Of a stretch of 64,000 bases of DNA, positions 43,981 to 52,681 are shown in pieces. The stretch is from an uncultured Bacteroidales bacterium. GTDB lineage: Bacteria > Bacteroidota > Bacteroidia > Bacteroidales > UBA932. Position 1 is the first letter of the stretch. The number at the start of each line of letters is the position of its first letter. Position numbers and translations under genes: made by a program. The notes under the pieces were generated by a model. It made no database searches. It was not told where the DNA came from and saw nothing but the letters and a program-made list of their open reading frames with translations. The stretch is from NCBI GenBank assembly GCA_900545245.1, contig UQYV01000011.1, positions 1-64,000 on the forward strand. The letters are read 5' to 3'.

Positions 43981-44682
43981 TCACATACGGACTTCGGGGG
44001 TCTCGCGGTCGATGTAGAGGATGCCGTCGAGGTGGTCGCATTCGTGCTGGAAGATGACGGCGGTGAAGCCTCCGACTGTTTCGGTGACGTATTCCCAGTC
44101 AGGGGAAGCAGCGATGTCTCCCGCTGCATCGGCCATTACCGGCTCATTGCCGGCCTCGGCGCGGAGTGTTCCGGCAGCCTTGGCGTAGCTGATGACCACG
44201 GTGTCCCACCTCTCGACGATGCCACGGCGTCCTGGAACGGATAGGCAGCCCTCCGCTCCGGTGCGGCGCTTGCCCCGTGCTTCGACGATGCGGATGTTCG
44301 GATAGACTTCAAACGGGCTGCCCGGTTTGTCGAAGCGCTGCACCGCGACGATTCTGCGGCTCAGGCCCACCTGCGGACCCGCTATCCCCACGCCATCCTG
44401 CTCCGGGCTTGTCACCGTCGCGACCATCTGCGAGGCAAGTCTTGCGCAAGGGGAGAGACTGTCCGCGAACATCCGTTCCAAGTCCTCCTCCGCGAAATCA
44501 GTGGATAAACTTCTGAGCATCAGTGAGTCTGTGCGGTCATTGATTGTGAGCACGCGCATAATCCCATTTGAATCGGCCGAGTCAATCGTGCGCAGCTCTT
44601 CGCGCGTCAGCCCCATGTTTCCGCAGGCGGCAGCAACGAACGTGGCCGCCGCAACCATAAAAATTTTGCCGTAAACTTTCAT
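43981..44682 (-). CDS. Peptide deformylase with lipoprotein signal
   Basis: Peptide deformylase removes formyl groups from N-terminal Met. All three signatures are present: GVGIAGPQVG, EGCLSVPG (metal Cys) and QHECDHLDG (two metal His plus catalytic Glu). Unusually the 233-residue protein starts with a lipoprotein signal, MKVYGKIFMVAAATFVAAAC, which predicts export and lipid anchoring, and it has an insertion between the second and third motifs. The canonical enzyme is cytoplasmic, so this is probably a second, extracytoplasmic relative. ATG 44682 opens the signal peptide. A TATATTTG box lies at 44709-44702. Confidence 0.85.
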   Translation of the reverse strand: MKVYGKIFMVAAATFVAAACGNMGLTREELRTIDSADSNGIMRVLTINDRTDSLMLRSLSTDFAEEDLERMFADSLSPCARLASQMVATVTSPEQDGVGIAGPQVGLSRRIVAVQRFDKPGSPFEVYPNIRIVEARGKRRTGAEGCLSVPGRRGIVERWDTVVISYAKAAGTLRAEAGNEPVMADAAGDIAASPDWEYVTETVGGFTAVIFQHECDHLDGILYIDRETPEVRM

Positions 44683-44864
44683 CTTTCCATAGAATTTACG
44701 GCAAATATAGTGAATCTGTAACGAAAAACAGTTGAATCTCAATTTGTGCATTATTTTACTTTAAAACTTGATATTTTGTGCGCTTTTTCAATTGAAAATA
44801 TTTAATTTTATGCACTAATATGAAAAATAATCGGCAGATTCGAATGGGGATGAAACCGTTGAGG

Positions 44865-46187
44865 TTATCCCTGCGGCGGAATGGCTGTGCAATGGAGGCT
44901 CATACCGCTGAGCCCGTAGCTGACGGATTGTAACAGCCACTTCCAGGCGGGGACGGCAGGGATTGTCACTCCGTTTTGCTCTATCGTTTCCTCTTCATCG
45001 TATGTGATTATCAGCGGAGTCCATTCCGGATTCTTCTGTACGAATGATACGAGCGGTTCCGTCTCGCGGTCGAATGTGCCCTTTTCTTTCAGAGAATACG
45101 ACACTTGAATGGCCAGCCTTTCTTCGTTTACGATGAAATCTATCTCCTTTTCTTTGTTCAGGTATGTCACGTTTTCCTTTCCATAGACACGGCAGAGTTG
45201 GATTGCTACAAGATTCTCCAACAATGCCGGTTCCTGCCTGACAAGAAACAGATTGAGGATGCCGTTGTCGATGAAGTAATATTTCTTTATCGATTCCTTG
45301 TCGGAAAATTTTGCGACCTCATTGCTCACCGGTAGCAGAAGCCAACTGTCTTCGGCGAACCCGACATAATCTATGGTTGTCGGCACGGAAATCTTTGCGC
45401 CGGTTGCCACGATACTGTTTCTTAACCGGTTGAATGACAGAGGGCGCCTTACGCTTTCCGCCAGTTTCTTTATCATGATGTTCAGAACTCTGTCATTCCC
45501 GATTCTGTGTCTCTGGCAGATGTCTCCGAGGTATATTTTCTGATAGAGGCTTGAAATCAGATTTCTCTTGGCCTTGAAGTTGTTGACTTCCGGTAAGCCT
45601 CCGAAGTAGAAGTATTCCTGAAAGGCTCTTACGACTTCTCCTTTTCTGACAGTGGAGTGTTCCCAGCCGTCAGATAATTCAACAGACTTTGCCGTAAGGA
45701 ACTCCTTGAATGAATAGGGATAGACGTCGATGACAAAAAAGCGTCCTCCCAATGTCGTTTCGACATCCTTGCTGAGCATCCTGGCGTTGCTCCCGGTGAT
45801 ATAGACGCGGTATTTCGCGTCGGCGAGCCTGCGCACAAACTTGTCCCAATGCTCGACATTCTGCACCTCGTCAAGGAATACGAAAGGCTTTTTCCCTGAA
45901 TGTTCATAATGCACTTCGAGGATGGAATTCAGGTCTTCTGCTCTCAATTCTGCGAGACGTTCGTCCTCAAAGTTGAGGTACAAAATTTCGTCCCACCCGT
46001 GGCCTGCGGACAAAAGTTCTCGGACTCTCTGGTACATTAGGTATGATTTCCCCGTATGTCTCACTCCAACAAAGACATAATTCCCGTTCTCCTCGAAATC
46101 GAAGTCCCTTCGTATGATTTCTGCCGAATCGATTTCGTCCCTTTTGTCAATAATGCATTGACGCAGAATGCTTTTATCAAGTGCCAT
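44865..46187 (-). CDS. AAA-type ATPase with DUF4143 domain, first copy
   Basis: A 440-residue archaeal-type ATPase of the group with an AAA_14 domain followed by DUF4143. Walker A is GVRHTGKSYLMYQ, Walker B FVFLDEVQNV, sensor region YRVYITGSNARML, then a nuclease-like C-terminal part with KEIDFIVNEERLAIQVSY. Such genes are abundant in Bacteroidales, often in several copies, and their role is unknown; suggestions include defence or toxin-like functions. It is transcribed from its own promoter at 46237-46206. Confidence 0.85.
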   Translation of the reverse strand: MALDKSILRQCIIDKRDEIDSAEIIRRDFDFEENGNYVFVGVRHTGKSYLMYQRVRELLSAGHGWDEILYLNFEDERLAELRAEDLNSILEVHYEHSGKKPFVFLDEVQNVEHWDKFVRRLADAKYRVYITGSNARMLSKDVETTLGGRFFVIDVYPYSFKEFLTAKSVELSDGWEHSTVRKGEVVRAFQEYFYFGGLPEVNNFKAKRNLISSLYQKIYLGDICQRHRIGNDRVLNIMIKKLAESVRRPLSFNRLRNSIVATGAKISVPTTIDYVGFAEDSWLLLPVSNEVAKFSDKESIKKYYFIDNGILNLFLVRQEPALLENLVAIQLCRVYGKENVTYLNKEKEIDFIVNEERLAIQVSYSLKEKGTFDRETEPLVSFVQKNPEWTPLIITYDEEETIEQNGVTIPAVPAWKWLLQSVSYGLSGMSLHCTAIPPQG

Positions 46188-46205
46188 ATACTCTCGCTGT
46201 TTTTA

Positions 46206-46237
46206 CAAAGGTATAAGTTTTTAAGGGGACTACCAAA
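46206..46237 (-). promoter_or_regulatory. Promoter of the first DUF4143 ATPase gene
   Basis: -33 TTTG at 46237-46234, 20-bp spacer, -7 TACCTTTG at 46213-46206; leader about 12-15 nt. The area upstream (46228-46265) has a degenerate form of the inverted repeats seen before the second ATPase gene. Confidence 0.7.
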
Positions 46238-46323
46238 TTTTATTAAATATGTTTTATAGGGATTATGTAATTTTATAAAGTTTGTTTAACAAAATCCAAT
46301 TGCGCTAAACATCCGCGCCAAAT

Positions 46324-47451
46324 TTATAGCAGCCAACTGGTCCAGTTGTCTGGGGTGATGACTGCGGTTTTATCGACATCGTAGGTTTCGAGAAATGCTT
46401 TCGGCAATTTGGTTGAGGATTTTCTTGGGTTGAACTTCATCTCGAACAAGGTGAAGCGGCCGTCCTTCTCTTCGACATAGTCAATTTCCTGTTGCTGAGT
46501 CGTGCGCCAGAAATAGCTCTTCACGAAATTGCCGGCATAGTGATTCAGTTTGATTCTCTCGCTGATTACGAAATTCTCCCACAGCGCTCCGGTGTCCTGC
46601 CGCATTGAAAGGGGCGCGAAGTTCTGGAGGATTGCGTTGCGGATGCCGTTGTCGTAGAAATATACCTTCTTGCTTTTCTTCAGTTCCGTCCGCAGGTTTC
46701 GGTTGAATCCGTTGAGGCGGAACACGACGAAACATTTTTCCAGCAAATCAATGTATTTTTCCACGGTCTTGTTGTCCGTTCCAATGGTTTGGGCTAGTTC
46801 GTTGTAGGACACTTCGGATGACAGCTGCAGGGCGAGGGTGGTCAGCAGTTTCTCAAGCAGGACCGGTCGGCGTATGTCCTCAATGGCGAGCAGATCCTTG
46901 TATAGGTAGCTTCCGGTGATGTCCATAAGTATCTTCCTCGACTCTTCGGGACGGGAAAAGACTTCTGGGTAGGAGCCGTAAATCAGTCTGCGCTCAAGTG
47001 TTTGTCTGACGGAGAGTAGTCCTTCGGAAGCGTAAATCTCGGCGGAAGAAATCGGAAAAAGGTTGTATTCGAATTTTCTGCCTGTCAGAGGCTCGTTCAG
47101 CCTGTTCTGAAGCTCGAATGACGATGAACCGGTGACGAGAAGCTGGACATCCGGGAAATTGTCGGTTATGCGTTTCAAGGTCATTCCGATTCCCGGAACA
47201 GACTGCGCCTCGTCAATCATGACAATCCTGTTTGTCCCGATGAGCAGCTTCAAGTCCGATGTGTCTGCGTCCGTAAGCAATGCCCTGGCCTCCGGCTCGT
47301 CACAGTTCATCCTAAGCGTTTCCTCGTCCCTATGCTCCAAAATCATCCGGAATAAAGTGCTTTTCCCGACTTGCCGTGCTCCGATGACAACAATTGCCTT
47401 TCCCCGGAACATGTCATTCTCTATAACTTTCTGTAACGAACGCCGTATCAT
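46324..47451 (-). CDS. AAA-type ATPase with DUF4143 domain, second copy
   Basis: A 375-residue relative of the preceding ATPase: Walker A GARQVGKSTLF, Walker B IVMIDEAQSVPGIG, LLVTGSSSFELQNRLNEPLT, winged-helix-like middle, and the nuclease-like end with TTQQQEIDYVEEKDGRFTLFEMKF. It is shorter and clearly diverged from its neighbour, so the pair is not a recent duplication. It has its own promoter at 47509-47478, overlapped by a palindrome. Confidence 0.87.
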   Translation of the reverse strand: MIRRSLQKVIENDMFRGKAIVVIGARQVGKSTLFRMILEHRDEETLRMNCDEPEARALLTDADTSDLKLLIGTNRIVMIDEAQSVPGIGMTLKRITDNFPDVQLLVTGSSSFELQNRLNEPLTGRKFEYNLFPISSAEIYASEGLLSVRQTLERRLIYGSYPEVFSRPEESRKILMDITGSYLYKDLLAIEDIRRPVLLEKLLTTLALQLSSEVSYNELAQTIGTDNKTVEKYIDLLEKCFVVFRLNGFNRNLRTELKKSKKVYFYDNGIRNAILQNFAPLSMRQDTGALWENFVISERIKLNHYAGNFVKSYFWRTTQQQEIDYVEEKDGRFTLFEMKFNPRKSSTKLPKAFLETYDVDKTAVITPDNWTSWLL

Positions 47452-47477
47452 ACTCTTTCGATGTGAATTTAGAGGAG

Positions 47478-47509
47478 CAAAGGTAAATAAACAAATCTAT
47501 AATCCCAAA
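47478..47509 (-). promoter_or_regulatory. Promoter of the second DUF4143 ATPase gene
   Basis: -33 TTTG at 47509-47506, 20-bp spacer, -7 TACCTTTG at 47485-47478. The -33 box is part of the first palindromic half-site at 47501-47509. Confidence 0.7.
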
Positions 47510-47563
47510 TTTTATATGAATTTTGGGATTGTAATCCTAAAAATAAGGCAAATTTTGGGATTA
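47501..47563. promoter_or_regulatory. Two tandem palindromes, probable operator
   Basis: Four half-sites lie at 47501 (AATCCCAAA), 47522 (TTTGGGATT), 47533 (AATCCTAAA) and 47554 (TTTGGGATT). They form two inverted repeats whose centres are 32 bp apart, about three helical turns, and the first covers the -33 box of the ATPase promoter. The layout fits cooperative binding of a dimeric repressor. Confidence 0.65.
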
Positions 47564-47592
47564 GGCTCGGCTCTCATGCCCGCTGCTGTAGT

Positions 47593-48408
47593 TTATTCCT
47601 CGTAAGGCTCGTTGAAGGGCTGGAGGAAGGGGTTTTTCATTCTTTCTTCCGAGATGGTCGTGGCGGGGCCGTGGCCGGGGAGGACGTCTATGCCGCCGTC
47701 AAGACAGAGGAGTTTCGTGAAGATGCCCTGCATGAGGGCGGTGTAGTCGCCGCCTGGGAGGTCACTGCGGCCGATGCAACCGGCAAAGAGCGTGTCGCCG
47801 CTGAAAAGAACCTTCCACTTGTCAGTCTCATGGCTCGCCACCGTGCTTCCATCTCCTTCTTTCGCGTCGCTCCCATTGTTGCTTTCCTCTGAGGCAGCGG
47901 CCTTTCTGAACTCCCGGCACAGGTAGCAGACACCTCCTGCCGTATGCCCGGGTGTGGACAGTACCTTGAACTCAAGCCCTCCGGGCATGCCGGTCATGGT
48001 GCCGGTTTCATCAGCCTTGCGGACGCATGCCGTGTTCTCCGAGACAAAAATCCTGTCTCCGTCCTCAATCCACTTAATCCTCGACGAGAAATCTTCCACG
48101 TCGGGGTGCCCTAAATTTGCGCAGAGCGCATGGAGCGCCCCGAGCGTCACTTCCTCACCGCGGTTCGCATAGGCCGGAATTCCCCACTCCTCGCAGAGGC
48201 GGTGCACTCCGTAGACGTGATCCGGGTGGGCGTGCGTCAGCAATATCCCCGAAGGGGTGATACCGTTTTCCTTGATAGCCTTGTGAAGCGCATCAAACTC
48301 CTCCTCACTGTCGAATCCGGGGTCGATGATGACGCAGGCATTTCCCGCCCACACGAGGTAGGAGAGTTCTTCAAAACTGTTGCAGCGAAACTTTGTGATC
48401 CGTATCAT
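47593..48408 (-). CDS. MBL-fold metallohydrolase, glyoxalase II-like
   Basis: A 271-residue metallo-beta-lactamase fold hydrolase. The metal motif is THAHPDHVYG, with further ligands in STPGHTAGG, LFSGDTLFAG and the final GHGPATT. The order and spacing resemble YcbL/glyoxalase II-type enzymes. A low-complexity insertion of about 30 residues rich in Ser, Asn, Glu and Asp sits before the SGDTLF motif and may be a surface loop. The substrate is probably a small thioester, but this is not established. Confidence 0.87.
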   Translation of the reverse strand: MIRITKFRCNSFEELSYLVWAGNACVIIDPGFDSEEEFDALHKAIKENGITPSGILLTHAHPDHVYGVHRLCEEWGIPAYANRGEEVTLGALHALCANLGHPDVEDFSSRIKWIEDGDRIFVSENTACVRKADETGTMTGMPGGLEFKVLSTPGHTAGGVCYLCREFRKAAASEESNNGSDAKEGDGSTVASHETDKWKVLFSGDTLFAGCIGRSDLPGGDYTALMQGIFTKLLCLDGGIDVLPGHGPATTISEERMKNPFLQPFNEPYEE

Positions 48409-48571
48409 ATTGTCCGTTATTTTTCGTTAATCTTTCTGGCATAAGAAGAGAATTTTCCCATTTTGACGCAAAAATACGAAAGTAATTGTTAACTTTGCTT
48501 GATTATATATGCAAAAATTGCGGACAGTAAGCGCAATTTTTGTGGACTACAAACGCTAAAATATAACAGAC

Positions 48572-49186
48572 ATGCATGTAGCTATAGCCGGAAACATCGG
48601 CAGCGGAAAGACGACACTCACAAGGATGCTGGCGGCCAAATATGGCTGGAAACCGAGATTTGAATCGGTGGACTATAATCCGTACCTCGCTGATTTCTAT
48701 GAGGATATGGAACGTTGGTCATTCAATCTCCAGATATATTTTCTCAACAAGAGATTTAAGGACGTCGTGGAGATTTCAAAGAGTGAGGACGTCATAATTC
48801 AGGACAGGACGATTTATGAGGACGCCAGAATCTTTGCTCCGAACCTTCATGGAATGGGACTGATGTCGACGAGGGATTTCGAGAATTATTCTGATCTTTT
48901 CGACCTGATGATGTCACTCGTCAATCCGCCGGACCTTCTGATTTATCTGCGTTCGTCGATTCCGAACCTCGTGAGCCAGATTCAGAAAAGGGGGCGCGAG
49001 TATGAGAAGAGTATACGCATCGACTACATAACCGGTCTCAACGAGAGATATGAGAACTGGATCAAGGATTACAAGAGCCGCCTGCTCATCCTTGACGTCG
49101 ACCGTCTGAAATTCGAGAGCAATCCCGAGGATTTCAGCGAGATATGCGACAAGATAGACGCCGAACTTTTCGGTCTCTTTAAATAA
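48572..49186 (+). CDS. Deoxynucleoside kinase
   Basis: A 204-residue kinase that phosphorylates deoxynucleosides for salvage. P-loop GNIGSGKTTLT, the substrate-site residues in ERWSFNLQIYFL, the DRS-like motif QDRTIYEDARIFA, and the LID region RSSIPNLVSQIQKRGREYEKS match the deoxyadenosine/deoxyguanosine kinase family. A TAACTTTG box at 48490-48497 is a likely -7 element; the spacing to the nearest TTTG (24 bp) is long. The acyl-CoA ligase gene follows after about 100 nt. Confidence 0.92.
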   Translation: MHVAIAGNIGSGKTTLTRMLAAKYGWKPRFESVDYNPYLADFYEDMERWSFNLQIYFLNKRFKDVVEISKSEDVIIQDRTIYEDARIFAPNLHGMGLMSTRDFENYSDLFDLMMSLVNPPDLLIYLRSSIPNLVSQIQKRGREYEKSIRIDYITGLNERYENWIKDYKSRLLILDVDRLKFESNPEDFSEICDKIDAELFGLFK

Positions 49187-49285
49187 TAAGGAGTTTCCGG
49201 AGCCTTTCCCATTAGTGGGTAAGAGGTTCCGGACATTTGTTTCACCGGGAGAACGAAAACAATGTTTTCCCATAAACCCCAAATT

Positions 49286-51193
49286 ATGGATAAAAGATTG
49301 ACAATCATTGACTTTGTGGAGAAATACACCCGTCAGTTCGCTGCCAACACGTTCCTCCGCGAAAAAGTGGACGGAGTGTGGACGGAGACATCCTTCGAGC
49401 AGACTCGCAAGGAAGCCTACCGCATAGGTGCCGGACTGATGAAGCTCGGACTTCAGAAAGGTGACAAGGTTTCCCTTCTTTCCGAGGGACGCAACCTCTG
49501 GCCAATCACCGAAATGGGCATTCTCTATGCCGGTGGTGTGAATGTTCCGCTCTCAATCAAACTTGAGGAGAGCAATGATCTGATTTTCAGAATACGTCAC
49601 TCCGACTCGAAGTATGTGATCGTTTCCGCGTCTCAGCTTCCTAAGGTTCGCAAGATTATCGGCGACTGCGAGGCCGTGGAGAAGGTTATCGTGCTTGACG
49701 AGATAAAGGAATACGGCCCGAATGAAATGTGTATCACGGAGATACAGAAAATGGGCGACGAGTTCCTTGCCTCTTCACCAGAGGAGTTCGTGACGCGCTA
49801 CAAGTCTGTTGGTCCGGAAGACTATGCGAACATCAGCTACACCTCCGGAACTACCGCCGATCCTAAGGGCATCCTTCTGACGCACCGCAACTACACCGCG
49901 AATGTAGAGCAGGCGCACTCCGTCATCAGCATAAATGAAGGCGACGTGATGCTCATCATCCTTCCGCTCGACCACTGCTTCGCGCATGTTGCGGGATTCT
50001 ACACGATGATGTCGTTCGGCGCATCAATCGCCACGGTTCCACAGGGACGCACGCCGATGGAATCGCTCAGAAACATCCCGATGGCAATTAAGGAAACCCG
50101 TCCGGCCGTGATGCTCTCAGTTCCGGCACTCTCCAAGAATTTCAAGAAGGCAATCGAGGCAGGTGTTAAGGCAAAGGGGCCGAAGGTTCAGAAACTATAT
50201 GACTTTGCAGTGCGCAACGCCATAGCATACAATAAGGAAGGCTACAACAAGGGCGGCAAGGACTTCTGGAGATTGCCGCTCGTGAAACTCTTTGACAAGA
50301 TTCTCTTCAAGAGTGTCCGCGAGTCCGCTTTCGGCGACCGGATGAAATTCTTCGTCGGTGGAGGAGCGCTTCTTGGAATCGATCTCCAGAAATACTACTA
50401 TGCGATAGGTGTTCCTATCTTCCAGGGTTACGGACTTTCGGAGGCAACGCCTATCATTTCGGCCAATTCCACGGAACACCACATCCTCGGTTCTTCGGGA
50501 ATGGTAGTACGACCGATGGAAATCAAGATCTGCGACACCGATGGCAAGGCTCTGCCTTATGGACAGAAAGGCGAAATCGTAATAAAAGGCGAGAATGTCA
50601 TGGCCGGTTATTGGAAGAATCCGAAGGCCACAGCAGAGACTGTTGTTGACGGATGGCTTCACACCGGAGATATGGGATATATGCTTGATGATACCTATCT
50701 CTATGTGACCGGACGTTTCAAGTCTCTTCTCATCAGCTCCGACGGCGAGAAATATTCACCGGAAGGAATCGAGGAGGCTCTTGTGGCAAATTCAAAATAC
50801 ATTTCACAGGTGGTTCTTCACGACAATCAGGACCCTTACGTGATTCTCCTGATGGTTCCTAACAAGGATGCTCTCAAGGAATATATGAAGAAGGAGCACC
50901 CGGAGGTTGAGCCTGATTCCGAGGCTGGAAAGAGAATGCAGCTTGAGAAGATTCAGTCCGAAGTTGACCAGTATCGTGCGGGTGGCGAGTTTGCCGGACT
51001 CTTCCCTGAAAGATGGCTTCCTACAGCGGTTTGCGTGCTTCCTGAGCCGTTCACCGAGCAGAATCACATGGTCAACTCGACTATGAAGATTGTGCGCGGA
51101 AAGGTGGAGCAGGCTTATGAGGACAGGATGAAGTTTGCCTACACGGCCGAGGGAAAGAATATTTTGAACGAGAAGAATATTTCATCACTTTGA
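49286..51193 (+). CDS. Long-chain acyl-CoA synthetase (AMP-forming)
   Basis: A 635-residue adenylate-forming ligase that activates fatty acids with ATP and CoA. The P-loop-like motif YTSGTTADPKGILLTH, the A5 motif GYGLSEATPI, A7 region WLHTGDMGYM and A8 VTGRFKSLLISSDGEKYSPE are present. FadD-like proteins of this length are usual in Bacteroidota. ATG 49286 (MDKRLTIIDF) is preferred; an in-frame ATG at 49262 adds eight residues. It ends directly at a family 1 structured repeat and the sugar transporter follows. Confidence 0.93.
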   Translation: MDKRLTIIDFVEKYTRQFAANTFLREKVDGVWTETSFEQTRKEAYRIGAGLMKLGLQKGDKVSLLSEGRNLWPITEMGILYAGGVNVPLSIKLEESNDLIFRIRHSDSKYVIVSASQLPKVRKIIGDCEAVEKVIVLDEIKEYGPNEMCITEIQKMGDEFLASSPEEFVTRYKSVGPEDYANISYTSGTTADPKGILLTHRNYTANVEQAHSVISINEGDVMLIILPLDHCFAHVAGFYTMMSFGASIATVPQGRTPMESLRNIPMAIKETRPAVMLSVPALSKNFKKAIEAGVKAKGPKVQKLYDFAVRNAIAYNKEGYNKGGKDFWRLPLVKLFDKILFKSVRESAFGDRMKFFVGGGALLGIDLQKYYYAIGVPIFQGYGLSEATPIISANSTEHHILGSSGMVVRPMEIKICDTDGKALPYGQKGEIVIKGENVMAGYWKNPKATAETVVDGWLHTGDMGYMLDDTYLYVTGRFKSLLISSDGEKYSPEGIEEALVANSKYISQVVLHDNQDPYVILLMVPNKDALKEYMKKEHPEVEPDSEAGKRMQLEKIQSEVDQYRAGGEFAGLFPERWLPTAVCVLPEPFTEQNHMVNSTMKIVRGKVEQAYEDRMKFAYTAEGKNILNEKNISSL

Positions 51194-51322
51194 CGGGGCG
51201 AATAAAAGGCGGTCTGCTTCGTTGGATGTCTTGATGAAATCCTCACAACCATAAGGTTGCTGCGGTATTCATCTTTACCATCCGCCTTGCATCCCATCCT
51301 TTTCTTCATCCCCTTCGACAAG
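51190..51322 (+). repeat. 3'-end structured repeat, family 1, copy C
   Basis: Starts at the stop codon of the acyl-CoA ligase. Outer arm TTGACGGGGCGAATAAAAGG (51190-51209) pairs imperfectly with 51298-51322. The middle stem is GATGAA/TTCATC, the core ATCCTCACAACC-ATAA-GGTTGCTGCGGT, then CGCCTTGC. Confidence 0.82.
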
Positions 51323-51382
51323 ATAACTTTTTCCGGATATTTGAAATAATAAATATTTATAAATAATTAAATTAATAATCCA

Positions 51383-52672
51383 ATGAGTAAAAAAAACAGT
51401 AACGTTCTGGCGATTGCAATCATGTTTTTCCTCTTCGGAATGATTTCTTTCGTCACTGGACTTCAGAATCCGATGGGTGTCATCGTAAAGGCACAGTTCG
51501 GAGCCTCAAATTTTATGTCGCAGCTCGGTAATGCCGCGAACTTCATCGCTTATGCCTTCCTCGGACTTCCTGCGGGAATCATCCTGAAGAAGAAGGGCTA
51601 CAAGTTCACCGCTCTTGCAGCAGTCGCTGTCGGTTTTATCGGCGTGACGATTTCCTGGCTTTCAGGAGTTGTTGAAAGCTTTGGTGTGTACCTCGCAGGT
51701 GCATTCATCTCAGGTTTCTCAATGTGTATGCTCAACACCGTTGTCAACCCGATGCTCAACACTTTGGGCGGCGGCGGAAACAAGGGTAACCAGCTCATCC
51801 AGCTCGGAGGCTCAGTCAACTCTCTTTGCGCCACCATCGTTCCGGTGCTCGTGGGTTATCTTATCGGTGATGCTTCCAAGGCGACCATTTCAAACGCAAA
51901 CCCTGCGCTTTTCATCGCTATGGGCGTCTTTGCACTTGCATTCCTGATTATTTTCATCTCGGTAATTCCGGAGCCTGAGCTTGAGAACAAGGCTAACTAT
52001 GATGAAGAAAATGAGCCGATGACAGTTTCTCTCGGTCGTCTTTTCTCACAGCGTCACTTTGTTTTCGGTATCATCGCAATCTTTATCTATGTCGGTGTTG
52101 AGGTTGGTATCCCGAATTTCGTGAATCTCTATCTTACTACAGACTATATGCTTCCGGGCACAGTCGAGCACGTTTCAGCTGCCGTTGCCGGAACAATCGT
52201 CGGAATCTACTGGCTTTTGATGCTTTGCGGCCGTCTCATCGGTGGAGCCATCGGAGGCAAGGTTTCAAGCCGCGTGATGATGATTTCAGTTTCGTCTCTC
52301 GCACTTGTGCTCCTTCTCCTTGGAATGTTCCTTCCTGCAACTCTCGTCAAGTTCCCGACCGTTACTTCCGAACTCAAGTTCGCTCTCGCAGATGTGCCTC
52401 TCAATGTGGTGTTCTTCATCCTCTGCGGATTGTGCACATCAGTTATGTGGGGTTCAATCTTCAACCTTGCAGTTGAAGGACTTGGAAAATACACATCCCT
52501 TGCATCCGGAGTCTTTATGATGCTTGTCTGCGGTGGTGGTATTCTTCCGCTCGTTCAGGGAGCTGTCGCTGACGCGACTTCAATAATGACAGGATACTGG
52601 GTTATTATCGCAGGAGTAGCTTATATGCTTCTCTTCGCCCTTTTCCTTTCAAAACCGAAAACAGCAAAATAA
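51383..52672 (+). CDS. MFS sugar transporter (FucP/glucose-galactose type)
   Basis: A 429-residue inner-membrane symporter with twelve membrane segments. The start NVLAIAIMFFLFGMISFVTG followed by LQNPMGVIVKAQFG is typical of the fucose/glucose-galactose permease group in Bacteroidota. A longer cytoplasmic loop lies near residues 195-215. The ROK kinase gene follows after 9 nt, so the pair probably imports a hexose such as glucose and phosphorylates it. Confidence 0.9.
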   Translation: MSKKNSNVLAIAIMFFLFGMISFVTGLQNPMGVIVKAQFGASNFMSQLGNAANFIAYAFLGLPAGIILKKKGYKFTALAAVAVGFIGVTISWLSGVVESFGVYLAGAFISGFSMCMLNTVVNPMLNTLGGGGNKGNQLIQLGGSVNSLCATIVPVLVGYLIGDASKATISNANPALFIAMGVFALAFLIIFISVIPEPELENKANYDEENEPMTVSLGRLFSQRHFVFGIIAIFIYVGVEVGIPNFVNLYLTTDYMLPGTVEHVSAAVAGTIVGIYWLLMLCGRLIGGAIGGKVSSRVMMISVSSLALVLLLLGMFLPATLVKFPTVTSELKFALADVPLNVVFFILCGLCTSVMWGSIFNLAVEGLGKYTSLASGVFMMLVCGGGILPLVQGAVADATSIMTGYWVIIAGVAYMLLFALFLSKPKTAK

Positions 52673-52681
52673 TTAATAATT

